From Ganoderma boninense (Eukaryota > Basidiomycota > Agaricomycetes > Polyporales > Polyporaceae), in contig CM035309.1 of the NCBI GenBank assembly GCA_002900995.3, positions 926,403 to 990,402 of the forward strand: DNA of 64,000 nt, read 5' to 3'. Below, one piece after another: positions 46,113 to 59,468 of the stretch. The translations under genes were made by a program, and so were the position numbers. Under the pieces are notes generated by a model that worked only from the letters and a program-made list of their open reading frames with translations, was not told where the DNA came from and ran no database searches. How positions within the stretch are numbered: position 1 is the first letter of the stretch; each line of letters opens with the position of its first letter.

Positions 46113-49100
46113 TCCCCAGTAACATACGGTGAATGCCTGCTTCAGGAAGGAGGTTTCTGGGTTTGATCAGAATCCCAGATGGAAGTTTGAAATCGCGAAA
46201 TACTTACGGCGCATTGCATCCGACTGTTACTATGCAGCGCGATGGTATACAATATTGCGGCGTTCCCTGGGGGAACAACATGGAGCTGGCCGACAAATCG
46301 AGACGAGAGGCGGCCTGCGACGAGCGGTGGCCGGCGTCCGACGAAAAGCGAAAGTTCGTGGAGTTAACGTTTGATGCGCCCGCGAGCCCGAGTCTTCGAA
46401 ACCCAAGCGTACTTGACAACGGCGTGTCGCGTGAGACAAGACGGCAACGCGACCTGCCAGCGCAAGACGGTTCGCCGCCGAACTAAGCAGGTCGCCTGTG
46501 GGGTGATTCTGGCCAGCCCGAGATCAACGGAGTAGAAACCCACCGGGAGGGTGCCGTAGCGACGGGAAGGCGACTGTCGTCTAGGATCTATTAGTTCGTT
46601 TCAACGCGGCTCAAGGCGGATGAATGGTCATGGTCATGGTGGGCGTCGAAGCCACAGTGCATCCAGTGGTTATACCTGGAATGACGTGCAAGTCGGGTAG
46701 CTTCGGCCATGTCGTGGCGTCCCGTGAAGTCTAAGTCGCCGAAGTTGAATCGTAATGCTCGCCACCAGGCGCCAGCGCAAAGACAACGTGTCGATCGGCA
46801 TCCAGGGGCAATTGAGGCATCGATGGCAGCCACGAGGCAAGCGCGAAGGTCCTCCGAGATGGTGTCGGAGAACTCTGTGCGGCTGGGACGTGAGAGGAGA
46901 AGCCAGGCACCGTGAGGCACCGGGACCCTGGGGTATTATAGCCGGATTATAGCGTGATGACGACCTGGAGACGTGCGTCTGTTGCTGAACGTCAATGTGG
47001 ATGCGCATTGTGCAATGGAGACGTGGAGTGGCCCCGAGCCATGGGGGCTGCTCGCGAAGCTGAGCTCGGGACGATATGGGTGAGCCTGAGTGGGCTGTAG
47101 CACCGGGGCCAGAGTGAAAAGGACGCCGTTTTCAAGACGGCCATCCGACATGAAAACCTAGATGTAGAGCATCAAGCGTTCGTACCTACCAGGGCCAGAA
47201 GAGAAGAAAGAGACCGAAATGCGTCATACATATCAGAGTTCAGGCTCGCAGGGCCTTCGCTTCGCTTGATCGCGCACGCCCAGTCTGGCAACGACGGACA
47301 TCGGTGGTGGCCCTCTCGCTGCGCGAAAGCTCCAATGCCTGAGAGTACCGATGGGCGTGTTCGGTTCGGCTCGCTATAGGGTGGATGGCCTTAAGCAATG
47401 GTATTGACATCGCGTGGTCGCAGAGCAGGCAAGATAGGAATCTTTGCCCCATTCCCAGGCACGGCCGCGGGCCATCTTGCGAAGCTGATGCCGGCAAACT
47501 CTATCACAGCCGGCGTTCGTTTCGGGTGCCTCCGCAGACATTGCTCGGACGAGTGTGGAACGCGCGAGGCCTCGAGGCGTGGTGTCGAATATGGAATGGG
47601 GAAAGCGAGCACGTTACCCTCACGCAGGACTGAGGACGAGGTCGCGGGTCGCAGGTCACTACCAATGGGCAAGTTTGGGCAGGATGGCGCACTCCTTTGG
47701 AGGATCGAGGATCGAGTCGGTGTTCGCGGAATGGCCGAGGACTTGGGGGGACGATTTACGTTGGGACGCGCTCCAACGCCGCGGCGACACCAGGAATGGA
47801 CGGGTCGCGGCAGCCGCCTCCTACGAGTCCTGGGGCCTGAGACATGATCGAATTTCCAAAACGGCCGAGCAGTGGCTCCACCCATGTGGGCGGAGGCGAA
47901 TCGTGGTGCGGAAGCGATTGCGGCGGCACAACTGCAAGGTTTGCTTTGTGGCATTCTGTCTGTCGTCTAGAGATGAGACTGCATAGCATACAGACGGAAG
48001 TGAAAAGCATATCATTGCGCGTACCGAACGAGGCGGACGTTCGATGAAAAGGGCGCATAAGCAATTGGCGCGGTAACCGCTCGGCGATGGTCCCCCGAGA
48101 GACATAAACACATGCATGCATGCACGACTACGGACAGGAGGTCGGTGGGATGGGATCATCTACTTACCTTCGCAGCGTCATACGGGCTGCATTAAGGATA
48201 AGCGCGGCGCGAATGGGGATCTACAGAAAGCTGTCAGAACGAGGCCCCGGCGGGCAACTGCTCATGAGAAGAGGGCGGCTCACGGGGGACCGATGGCTGG
48301 CGGTGCGGGCCAGTGCCTGCCAGTGCAGCAACAGATTGCGCTGCGATCAATGCTTGTTTGCGACGTCGTACGTGAGCCGAGAACACGCTCAGATCGCGCG
48401 AGATCCCAATCCCATCTCCCTCTCTCCACACGTGGGGTAAGGTACGGTAAAAGGGGGCCGGGCCTAGTAGACTAATTCAAATGATGCACGGACGAGGGAT
48501 GCAAGGGGTGCATTGCTGCAGGCCCACGGCGAGGCCCGTGTCGACGGTGAACCGTGTGCTCCCGAGTGCGTGTTCAAGAGAAAACGCTGCCTGTTTGGTC
48601 GGGATCTGGAGCCGGGACCATACTGCGCGGACGTAGGTTTGCCAAGCTTCGCGTGCTTGATGGGTTCGCGGAGGGCGGCAGCGTTCCTCGGGATACGTTG
48701 GGAATGAGAGTCGTCCGTCTCTCGTATTGAGTCCACATTGGGATAGTGGCCAGCCGCAGTCGAGTCCACAGCGGTAGACGGGAAGCATGCAGGGTACTGC
48801 GCTTCCCGGGGCCTGTATTGGCGGGAAAGCAGGGCCAAGGGCAACCCGAGAGTAAACCTTCCAGAGAGGAGGAGCAAGCACTCCGCAAGTACACAACAAT
48901 GGCTCTCCCGTAGTTCACGGAGCACTCGGGAACGGGCGGCAGCCGAGTGAGTCGCATCGAGCTTCTACCAGTCCGAGACCAGCAGAAATCAGGAAGACGT
49001 GGCGCCATCCACGGTGGATGCTGCAGTTGGCGCTGCATCGAGAAACCCAGGCTGTGCACCGGGGTACTTGGTAGGACACCGGTGGCGCGTCACAGATGTT

Positions 49101-51962
49101 CATGAAACAGTCTTCTAGAAGGAGGCGTCAGCTTCTCTAAGTACGAGCGGTTGGAAAGGTAGCAGCGGGAGGGCGTAACAATGTTTGACGGTGGTGGGTA
49201 TAGGGAGCGGAGCGGAAGGGAGGGCTGACAGGGGCGTTGCTTGGCATCGAGAGACACAAGGGGTTTCAGGCAGGAGAGGAGGGGCACATGCGTCAAGACA
49301 CAAGGAAGATAGGGGGAAGGTTTCGGGATTGCCAGACTTGCAAGAAGAGTACGCCAGACATGAGAGGGTCGATCAAGGAAGCCAAAATTGAGGTTACGGA
49401 TATCTTGTTCGGGTGCTGTCTGCCCCCGAGACTTCGTAGCCGGCACTGAACCACATATTTAGACGGGCGTGCAGACGGGCGTCGTATGGCGTCGGCTATA
49501 TGCGTGCGGCGTCCTGTGAAGACAGTCAGTCGTCCTTCGTCCGAGCACATTGAGTTTAGGTTTAGGACGTCGTCTTCCGGTGCGTCCAGCGCCGGAGCTT
49601 CCCTGCACGTCGAGGACTGTGTACTTGGAAAGGTCGGCGGGCCGCAGAGGAAGTGGACGCAAGGCGATGCGGGATTGGATATTAGACCGAAGGGAAGTGA
49701 CAGGCATTGTTTTAGACGCGCGAGATTCCCAACCCGACATAGAATCGGATCTTCGTCCACCACACAGCTCATAACGATCGACAGCCGAAGCCATCCCGCT
49801 GTCTTTGCCTTCGGATAAGCGTCACACCAGTGCCGAAGCAAGCACCTGCCATATGCGGGCTGCGGGCGGATGTCCCAGTACGGGGAGGCGGTGGGCAGCA
49901 CTGGTGATCGAGCGAAGACGTGCTCGGGCTTCGGTGAGCTATGTGCTGTGAAGGTAGATGTTGTTCTCGAGGTGTAGTATGCGCGAGATCGAGGCGAGCG
50001 GATCTGATCGATTCTGAGAGGCAGAGACAAAGAATCCACCCACGTGTGGGTGCTTGTAGGTCCACGCGGCCGGATGTCGGATTCAGGGTCGCACAACGGT
50101 GAAGGTGTGCCACTCCGAAAATGTGATGCCTTACGACAAAAGCCTGGCACATACGACGGTATGCCACAAGACACCATCGCTGGGAAAGATGGAAGCGGTG
50201 GACGATACGGTGGCCGTAATTTCGGACACCACAAGCGCGGACACATCCCCCGCACCCTTGTACCATTGGTCAGTTTTATAGTTTCATTATGTGGTCATCA
50301 GGAGACTCACGAATACAGGGACGTATGGGATACGTGCGTCGGACTACGGAGGTCGCGGAAAGGCGCAAAGAGGCGGAGGGGACATTGATGGTATGGGGAG
50401 CATCGCCACAGATGCCATAGATGAGGCTGTGTGGACGATGGAAAGCCGCGGCTACCCACGTCCCATCTTGCATTTGCTTGACTGGGATCGTGCCAGACGG
50501 GTACAAACAAGGTTCGAAACGTGAATCTCGGAAGTATCTTGATATGTTGCGCCTTGCATGATCGCGCACGATGCGCCGCGCAGAGGAGGCTCCGGAGTCT
50601 TGGGCGGAGCTCCCAGACAGGGCGACAAAAGAGGTGTCGCGGCCCTTGACACTAGCCGAGGCGTGAGTACTTGAGTATCCAGATAAACACTGCCAAAGAC
50701 ACGGAGAAGTGAACCAGAAGCGGACGATTCAAAGCATGCACGAGCGGGAGAAGTCGGATGCCTTCCCGTGAGCGGACCAGCGGGAGGTGCGGGTGGTCTG
50801 GGAAGCAGACTGATGCGGAGAGCTTCTGGTGTTCTTGACCAACGTAATAAATTGCTGTGGGTCAGGAAGAATAGCGAAAAGGGCAGACCATGGGGCTCAA
50901 AATGGAGCGTGTAGAGTGGGCGCGTTCCCGGGGTAGGGCGGTGATTGAGATGAGGGGAGGTTGGAGAGGGCGTCAGATCAAATCTTTGCTGCATGGTGGC
51001 ATCTGGATTGGGCATTCGTTCCGGTCGTCGTGATGTTCATCAGGAACGGACGATGATGGGCGCGAGAACTTTGAGTTTGTTGGCCTGCGAAGGATGGAGT
51101 GGCAGGCGTTCCGGTGGTACGAGGCCGGAGTTCCCTCTTTGAGCGTGCAGGTGCGATTGGGGCGGAGACACTCTGAGACCTTCATGAGGCCGCAAATGTG
51201 TGCATTTCAGGCATGGTGCGCAAACAATAAGTAGGGTGGAGTGCCAAGAAGGCATCGATGGAGGCCGACTTCGAGGCCGACGGGGCATCGACCGGAGAGG
51301 CAAAATCAGCGGACGACAAAGGTCCCGGGGCAAAGACCCAAATGGGAGAACCACAACGGAGCAGTGGGCCGGACCGAGGCCTCGGGTGCCGGCAAGTCGC
51401 GGAAAGCCACGCGGGATATGACACACCAGCGCTGGTCGCCGCCATTGGCTCGAGCGAGGGGGCAATGCTCGCCAACGACGAGGCGGTGTCACTGGCCGCT
51501 GTGCAGAACTCAGGGCCTGCGGCGAGGAGATGGAGGGGATGTCGAGGAAAGCATAGGGTTCTGCGTGCAGCCTACGGTGGTGGGCAGCGGAGGCGGGAGA
51601 GGGGACGGACGGGGGTGGTGGTCGTCAGCGTCGTCGAGGGAGGGTGATAGATGAAACAGATCAGGCGGAGTGTGAAGTTGGCGGAGGAGGGGTCGCGGAG
51701 GGGCTGGATAAAGACGGAAGGGGAGGATGATCTCACCAAGTGTGCTCTCTGTCGCGTCCGCCAACGAGTCTCTCAACTGCCCTCGCCGTCTGCGTCTGAA
51801 TCTGCCGTCTGTCCACCTGCCCTGTGCTGTGCCCTCCGCACAGCCCCGCCCACCCCTTCCCTCCTCCCAGCATCGCCTCCCTCTTGAAACCGCCTCCGTC
51901 AAATAATCGACATCATCGCCTGCGCACCCTCCTCCGCTCCTTCCGTTAAAGCACTCGGCATT
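46113..51962. other. Gene desert of about 5.8 kb
   Basis: No protein family, exon chain, tRNA or transposon terminus is recognisable. Long frames exist on both strands (up to 320 codons at 49293-50255, minus) but show no domains, odd composition and heavy mutual overlap, as expected by chance in GC-rich DNA. The last kilobase (51-51.96 kb) should contain the promoter and leader of the zinc-finger gene. Confidence 0.5.
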
Positions 51963-54684
51963 ATGGACCCCCTCCTCTTCGCTCCAGCCGTTCACGCCGA
52001 ACACCGCGACTTCACCGCGCCCTCCTCCCCAAGCCTCTACGACATCTCCCCCCACCCCGGCCCCGCCTACGACTCCTTCGACATCCTCCCCGACTCCGCC
52101 TCCCACTTCCCCCACACCCCCTCCTACAACGGCTCCTACCAGAACTCCCCCTACTCCACATACTCTGATCTCCCTCCAATAGAAGACACCGACGACGCCC
52201 TCGGCCTTTTTTCAGACAACCCCTCCGGAATTTCCATAACCGAAGAGTACGATCCTTCAGAATACGACGTCCCCTCCTCGGGCAACCCCCTTCTCATTGA
52301 CGATCATTTCATGAACGGTGCCCACGTCTCTGTCTCCGTAACTCCCCCCCTCAACGACTACTCGTCTCCCAACGCTTTTGATCACGCTTCTCCCGCGTCC
52401 AGCAACGGCCTCGAGGACGACGTCCGCAGTCACGCATCTTCCGGCTCTTCCTACATGCACCCCTCCTCCCCTCGTCCCGATATCTCCCAAACCTTCCAGG
52501 ATCTGTCCTTTCGTTCGCCTGCATGGCCACAAGGCTCTCTTCCCGACGACCGCCGATCCCCTCCCCTCTCCAAGCCTCAGTCGCCCCCTCAACTCCTCAT
52601 CCCTGACACCACCAGCCCCGGCGGAGCAGACGGACATTCGCCCCCAATAATCAATGCTCCCGATGGCGACGGTGGTTTGAATCGGCGGTCCGACCTTACA
52701 AATCGTCCCCGCTACCCCAGTCAGCGGCGGAGGCGTTACTGCGCAAAATGTGCCTTTCCAGGACTCGTTGGGAAATTTGCAAACAGGTGCGTGGTCGTCC
52801 AGATCCAGTCCCTAGCAATCGCGTTAGCAGCTGTTCATTGACCATGCCGACAATGTCCAGGCTCATCCTCCAACGCGGGTCCGTCAGGCGCGCAGGAGTG
52901 GGCGCGTCAGCAATACGGCGCACAGGGCGGTCAATACGCCGATCAAGCGTTCACTTTTCCTCCCGGATCAAGCTCGTCCTCAGCGCTCGATGACGGCGCC
53001 CAACAACCACAGACGCACCAGCAATATCAGCGCGGGCAGCAGTTCCTCCTTCCTCAGGCCCCGCAGCGCTCGCGTAGCATGTCCGACACGTCCCTACGTC
53101 CCGCGCCAGTGTGGGACACGATGCCGTTGGGTGGATCGCTTGACCAACGTCAAGGCGGCACCGTCAACATGAACGAGATCCTCCCTGGTCCCGGAGGCTC
53201 AGGATCGGATCCGCTCCTCGCGCAGCACAACTTCCGTCATCCCTCTTCCGCCGGCCCGCACCAGACGACCTTCGGCAACCAAGCGAGTTTCCCCAACCAG
53301 CAGTACGCTTCCGACTACCTCACTGTCGAGGGCCCTGGCATGCGACGCGTGAAGTCGGATGGACCGAAGAAGCGGGACGCACCAACGCCAGGCGCGCTCG
53401 CTCGACCTCCGGTCGTCGAACTCGCTATCGCCGAACAGTAACCTTTTGTTCCCCCCTCCGGGTCCGGCGCAGCAGGACTTCATGCGCCAATTCTTGCATC
53501 CGACGGAGCCCGTCACGTCGATCGCCCGGGGGCACCATCGTCGCTCCTCCTCCGGCTCGCGCGAGCGTGGTGTTGGCGGCCTGGGTATGGGCGGTATGGG
53601 CATGAGCGGCATGCCAAGTGGGATGCCTGGCAGCTGGGGAGGATCGTCTGGCGGTAGCGCGCGAGCCAGCCCGTACCCGAGCCCGTCTGTCTCGCCCCGC
53701 CCCGGCTACAGCCCGCTCCCTCCACAAGATGTCGGCCTCCCCGGCTTGACTGGCCCCGGCATGGGCATGGGCATGAACATGAACGTCGGCATGCCGGGGT
53801 CGCTCTCCGGTCAGATGGGCTTGACGAACCCGGCGATGGCGCAGGGACTGAACGGCCAGATCACTGTATCGCGGAGACAGGGCGTCCTGCAGGTCGATAT
53901 GCCGGGGACCGAGGGCGCGATGCCGATGACGGTGACCCGGCCGCATGTCACGACGCCGAGCACGGCTAAGGCGAGCCACGACCGTCGGAAGCAGCCCGCG
54001 AACTTCGCCTGTCCTGTCCCGGGGTGCGGGAGTACCTTTACCCGGCACTTTAACTTGAAGGGTGAGTTGGCCGTTTGGGTCGTCGAGTCGTTTGTGGGCG
54101 ATGTCTGACGAGACTTGGCTGTTCTTCGCTCTGGTTTTTCTACGTTCGTCGTGCGCGTCCCGCCTGGTGGACACGCACAGGCCATCTGCGCTCGCATGCG
54201 GAAGAGAAGCCGTATCAGTGCAAGTGGCCGGGGTGCGGCAAGGGTTTCGCGCGGCAGCACGACTGCAAGCGGCACGAGCAGCTCCACCTCAACATCCGTC
54301 CATACCCCTGCGAGGGCTGCAAGAAGAACTTCGCGCGCATGGACGCGCTGAACCGACATCGTGAGTCCCGTTCCCCCCTCTCTCACACTTGTATGCGTAC
54401 ATCCCCCCTGCTCCCGCACCTCTTCCCCTTCTGTTCTGCGCTGCAGCCTTTTTATTTGCATGCTCACAAACGGCGGCTGACGACTAGGGTGCCCAGTGCG
54501 CTCCGAAGGTGGCGCAGAGTGTCGGAAGATCCAGGAGGAGCTGAACCCCGGCTCGACGGCACACCTCGATGCGCCCGCGACGGCCGCGTCTTCGACGAGC
54601 GCGTCGGAGAGCGAAAGCGCCACGCCGTCGGGGGGAGACGTCAAGCCTGATCCTGATGGGTGGGGCGCTGGCATCATGATGTAG
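51963..54684 (+). CDS. C2H2 zinc-finger transcription factor (Crz1-like)
   Basis: Start ATG at 51963 (MDPLLFAPAVHAEHRDF). A long disordered Ser/Pro-rich part follows, with introns near 52.78-52.85 and 53.39 kb, then a Gly/Met-rich stretch (GMGGMGMSGMPSGMPGSWGG). The DNA-binding region lies at 54.0-54.5 kb: finger 1 ACPVPGCGSTFTRHFNLKG joined over an intron to HLRSH, finger 2 QCKWPGCGKGFARQHDCKRH, finger 3 PCEGCKKNFARMDALNRH joined over a second intron to LRSEGGAEC. Finger 3 has C2HC-type spacing with a late Cys, as in Crz1-type calcineurin-responsive factors; fingers 1-2 also fit that group (NLKxHLRxH, FARQHDxKRHEQLH). The tail is short, TAG at 54682-54684. No obvious PxIxIT calcineurin-docking motif was identified, so the Crz1 label is tentative. 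Confidence 0.7.
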
Positions 54685-57228
54685 CGGGCCTGGTCGCTCG
54701 ACTCTTTTCTTTCTTCTACCTTCAGTTCTTCGCCGCTCCCCTGCCATGTCGATCAGTCTGCCCTCGCTGGTCCTCGAGATTCTCCGACTCGCAACAATAC
54801 ACGACGGCACGCAAGACGATGACCCCACACGCTCCTCCCGCACGTATATAATCTATTCACTTTTTTCGATTTCGACTTGATTTGCTTTTTTGCCTTATTC
54901 TCCGACCGACCGACTTCTATATCTATAGTTACGGCATGGACGCTTTTGCGGGTTCTCCTTGTCTGTCTTGTGCCCTGCCTGTGTTTAACGACCTCGCCCT
55001 CCCCCATCGCTTCCCCTGTCACGTCGTCCTGTCCCATCGCGTCCCGTCTCGTCCCATCTCATCCCATGTGCTCATCGCCATCCTACTGTACGTATTCGTT
55101 TTATGCTTGCAGTGCTTTCCGTCACCTTTCCTGTTTTTGAGCGTGCTGTGCGCACTTGCTCCTCGCCTTCTTGACTCGTCGGGCATGCCGGAGTCCCGCC
55201 CCCATCACCTCCTAGTGCTCCGCCCGCCTCTCGCTACGCCCCTTATTGCGATTACCAAACTACCGCCCCGCGTCGTTGCAGAAGAAGTAACCAATCCGCT
55301 CATTGTACTCTACTGGCGTTATTATCTTGTGCTCTGTCTCCTCTCCCCCCTTCCCCTTCCTTCTTGCTTTGCGTTGCCTCGCTCACAACATTATGGCCCT
55401 TCCCTTGCGGTCGCACTGGCTGTGGTTTGACGGACGGTGTCTTTTCTTTGCTTTGTTTCTCTCGTCCATCGACACTCACCCTCTCTCTTTGCTCTAACAT
55501 ACTCCGGATCTGAGTCCTGCGCCCCGAGCTGCCTATGCATGAAGAATGTAGCCTAGTATCCCCTGGTAGATCACTGGAACCGCTTCCTACTAGTTATTTA
55601 TTGTAAAGAATACAATCGGCTCTCCATCTTTATAAATCTGGTCCTTCGCCGTTTCTTCCGGGTGTGTGATATTTTGTTGAGTGGTTTAGATCTAATACAC
55701 GTACTCGGTGGTCCACCGGCCCTTGCACAGAACCCTTGATCGAGCATGTCCGTGGCGTCCTCGATCATTGTGGTCATGCCGGTGCAATCTCGGATGATCT
55801 CCCACTTCCTACTTCTCGAGCTGCTTCTTAGGGAGGCGAAGATGGTGCAGAGACGGTATGAATCTCGATGACTCTAGTCTCCGTTGAACAGGCTGCGGAG
55901 GCAAATGCGGGCACTGGAAATTGGCTGGAAATGGCATGTGTTATGGCGAGGATTATGTGATCGTCGGGTGCGGCGGCGTATGTTTGTCCAGCGTCGTCGT
56001 GCACCGCACCCCGGACACCTTCTCAGCCACCCGCTCGACGTCCGGTGACGACGTCCTTTGCCTCCACCCACCACCACCGTCCCCTGTTGCCAGCCCGTCT
56101 CACCCCTCGCCCGCTCCCGCTCGCCGACCTCTCCTGAGAGCGCGCACGCTACCAAACTACACTCGCCAAAGGCCGCTTGTCAACTGACTCGAAGGGAGAC
56201 CGTCGAGACCCGCCCCAATCACAGGATCCGAGCCGCTCCTACCACGCCTCGGACGCAGTACGCCGCATCCGTGCAGAGACGTGCAGGTGCCGTGCGTATA
56301 CTTACCGCCCCATCCCCACTCCCGCGGCACCCGCTCTCCCGCCGCGTTCGCCCGGCGAAGCTTATCTGCGTCCAGCCCGGCCGGTCGCACTCCTGCAGAC
56401 TCCTCCGTCCTTCCTCCCATCTCCCCGAGTGCTGCTGCTGCTGCTGCCGCCTTGTCCTGGTCATCTGGCTTTCTCGCACCCGCACCCACCCCGCGGCGCT
56501 GGACTCTTGCATTCCGACCGGACCCCGCAGTCGGCTCAAGGCTGTTAGGACCACGCTAGGAGAGGAGGCTACCCGGATCTCGAGAAAGGATGGCGCGCGG
56601 GCTCTCAACATTGCTGTCGTCCTCGGACCCGTGCACGGTTGCACCGGGGAACGTTACGATCGGACATGTGTGAGTGTTGAACTTCTAGTTGCTATATGCT
56701 GCTCCCCCCGATATCGCCATTGTCTTCGCTGTGGGCGGCTGGCGCGGTTGGGGACGGGCGGTGCTGTGGCGGAGGCGGCGGGTTACGCGAAAGACCATAT
56801 CCGGCACAACGCACAGGGGTTTTGGATGCGATTAATTGGGTGCGGATGGATGGACGGATGGATCTGGCATCTATTCGGTCGTCGAAGCCGCGTGGTTGTA
56901 CTGTTCCATGTGTCTGCGTTGCCAACGGCCATCCGTGCTTGGGGGCCGTTGGTGACGGCCCGATGGATGCAGCGCTGAGGGATACGTAATGCTTTGACGT
57001 CGGGTTCACGTTCGATGTGGAAGAAGGCGTCGTTTCGCCGCGTGGCTTGTGCTTCCCACTGATCAGGGTCTCAGTGTATGCTACCGTCTGAGATGTGCAG
57101 TTGAGTTGTGTGGTCTGTGGGAGATTGCATCGCACCCGCTGGGTACTCTCGCAGGATCGAAAAGTATTCTTCGCCGTGTATGATAAACATGAGCAGCAGT
57201 CGAAGTTGTAGTGGCCGGGGGTCCGTTT
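54685..57228. other. Long 3' flank and intergenic region, pyrimidine-rich
   Basis: From 54.7 to 55.6 kb the plus strand is rich in C and T (TTCTTTCTTCTACCTTC-like runs), consistent with a long 3' UTR. From 55.6 to 57.2 kb lies the upstream region of the WD-repeat gene; a leader or an unseen first exon may be here. No domain was recognised in any frame. Confidence 0.5.
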
Positions 57229-59468
57229 ATGGAGTTCGTCAACCGTTTTGTTTACAACATCTACGCTCCTTGTCCTCATCGTCCAATGATTATGGATACC
57301 ATCCTCGTCCCCTTGAACTGCGCCTTTCACAAGTTGCAGGGAAGCTCACTACGGGCTTCGTTTGACAGGCAACTGAGGGACGTCGTGATTTGTCCCCATG
57401 AGAAGGGCATCGTTAGCTATGCACGCAACCGCTCGATTGTTGAACACGATCTCATGACACCCAACGCAGTACGTATCACCCCGCTGGTCCGCAAAGGCCG
57501 CCGATGTTCACGTTCTGTACCAGTCTCCACGGCGACTGGCCGACCTAGCCTTCACGCCGAACACCCTCTCCGCCTTGATTCTCCCCGACACCAACGATAC
57601 ACTTCTGGCGGCTGGCGGCCAGGAGGCCGAACTTCATCTGTCCTATTACCAATCCTCCGATGCTTCGACATCGGCATCGTCATCTCGCTCGACCAGAACT
57701 TGTTCGCGCGGATTCGGACGGCGGCTATGGGAAAGCAAGTATATCCTCGATCGAGGCTCAATCAACAACTCGGTCATGCTCACTTCTATGAGCTTTTCGC
57801 GCTCGCACCAGAGCGCAGCAGAACCGCGCATCGTTGTCAGTAACAACGACCGGACGGTGAAGTTCTTTGACATTGCGATCCGGAGCGGGAAGGTTGTCGG
57901 TGACTACGCGCCCCGGCTGTCCGACATCGGTCAACTGGACCTCGAGGTGCCTGTAAATCACTGTGCGTTTCTCTCGATGTGCCTTTTCATATTGCGACCT
58001 GTTTGCGCTGATAATGATTGGGCAGCTTCCATATCTCCTGATGGGCGCACACTGCTGTGTGTCGGAGACTCGCCCGACGTCTACCTCCACAGAATTACTG
58101 GAGGCTCGCATATCACGTTCTCGCCCATTGCCACGCTATCCTTGTCATCATACATTCAGCACTCGCACGACACTTTGGGCGGCTTGTCGCAAGTGTCTTC
58201 TATCCCAGCGTCCTTCTCGACCGCTTTCTCCGCTGATGGATCGAAGTTTGCCGTCGCATCGCAAGAAGGTGTTGTGGTCGTTTGGGACGTCAGAAGCACA
58301 AAGCCGCTCAAGGTCTTCACCACGGACAAGTCCCGAACAACACTGTCCGGTCGAGTAGCCACCGGTGCTGCGAGTGGATGGATGTATGAATCCCCGTGGG
58401 ACTGGGCGCGCGGGGGTGCGCGGGCCCCTGGCTGGGGTGTGCGAAGCGTCAAGTTTAGTCCGCCCGGTGTGGGCCGGGAGGTGATGACTTTCACAGAGGT
58501 ATGTCAACTGTATGCTCAGCGTGGCCCTACATGGGAATACTGATGGCGTTTTTACTCTGCAGCACACGTCACTATTGCACGTCGTGGATGCGCGCACATT
58601 CGAGACGGAGGAGATCGTCCGGATGCCCAATTTCGACGCGCCAACCCTGTATCACCCACCATCCGCGGTCCGCCCACGCTCAACGTCACCCGCCCCTCGA
58701 CCATCAACGACACGTTCATCATCATCTTCCGAACCCCTCGCGCCGCCACGCATTGTCCTCTTCAGCGGTGCGCTCGAGGACACGTTCCGGATACCTGCGT
58801 CCGACACGCCTGCCACCTGGCGAGCGTCGCGCCGGACACGTCGCGCGGCCAGCAGCAGAGATGATTTCTCGCCGGACGACGACCCGGACAGCATCGTGGT
58901 CATTCCCCCACTGGGTGACCGCGAAGTCGAGGACGACGTCAGGCGGCTGCTTGGCCATCACGGCGTGCGCTCCCGCACGAGCGTCCTGGACCCTGAGACG
59001 GACCCGCGCGAGCCGCTCGACAGCGGAGGAGAAGGCTCGCGAGATCGTGATCGCGACCACGACCGCGATGGCGACGAGATGGACGTGGATGAACTCGAGA
59101 GTGACTGCGTGTCCTCTCACGCGCCCTCGCGCTCTGGCTCTCCGACGCCGGGGTCCCAGGTGTCCTTGCAGGCAGCCGGGGCTCGCCCGCTCGAGCTCCT
59201 GCGCTCGCGCCCAACACTTCTGGCGCGGCGCGAGAGCTCAGGGCCGTACAGCTCGCGCTGGGGCGCGTCGTCGTCCGCGCGCAGGCACCGGAGGGGCACG
59301 GGCCAGGCTCGCGATCCGCGGGGCGAGGACGAGGAGGAGCAGGACCTCGCGGGGATGTGCTTCGACCCCACCGGCACGTTCGTGTACGTCGCAAGCGTCA
59401 AGGGCGTCGCCGAGTGGAGGGTACGGGGTGCAGAGCAGCGATGGTGGACTGAGCCCCAGTGGGCATGA
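57229..59468 (+). CDS. WD-repeat protein of the DUF2415 type
   Basis: Beta-propeller protein of unknown function, conserved in fungi. The first exon reads FHKLQGSSLRASFDRQLRDV and GIVSYARNRSIVEHD. After an intron (GTACGT..CAAAG) comes LADLAFTPNTLSALILPDTN, then IVVSNNDRTVKFFDIAI (a clear WD-type blade). A further exon has ASISPDGRTLLCVGDSPDVY, FSTAFSADGSKFAVASQEGV with VVVWDVRSTKPLKVF, and the DUF2415-like GWGVRSVKFSPPGVG. Past an intron near 58,500-58,562 it continues HTSLLHVVDARTFETEEIV, a long acidic and Arg/Ser-rich insert, and a final blade DLAGMCFDPTGTFVYVASVK to TGA at 59466-59468. Start chosen as the ATG at 57229; an upstream exon cannot be excluded. Probably a scaffold protein. Confidence 0.75.

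Noticed and set aside
49293..50255. 320-codon open frame on the minus strand
   Set aside because: No domain, no splice signals, Pro/Ser/Arg-rich chance-like composition, and competing long frames on the other strand.
51510..52115. 201-codon Gly/Val-rich frame on the minus strand
   Set aside because: Overlaps the start of the C2H2 regulator on the opposite strand; its composition is the complement of the Ser/Pro codons there.
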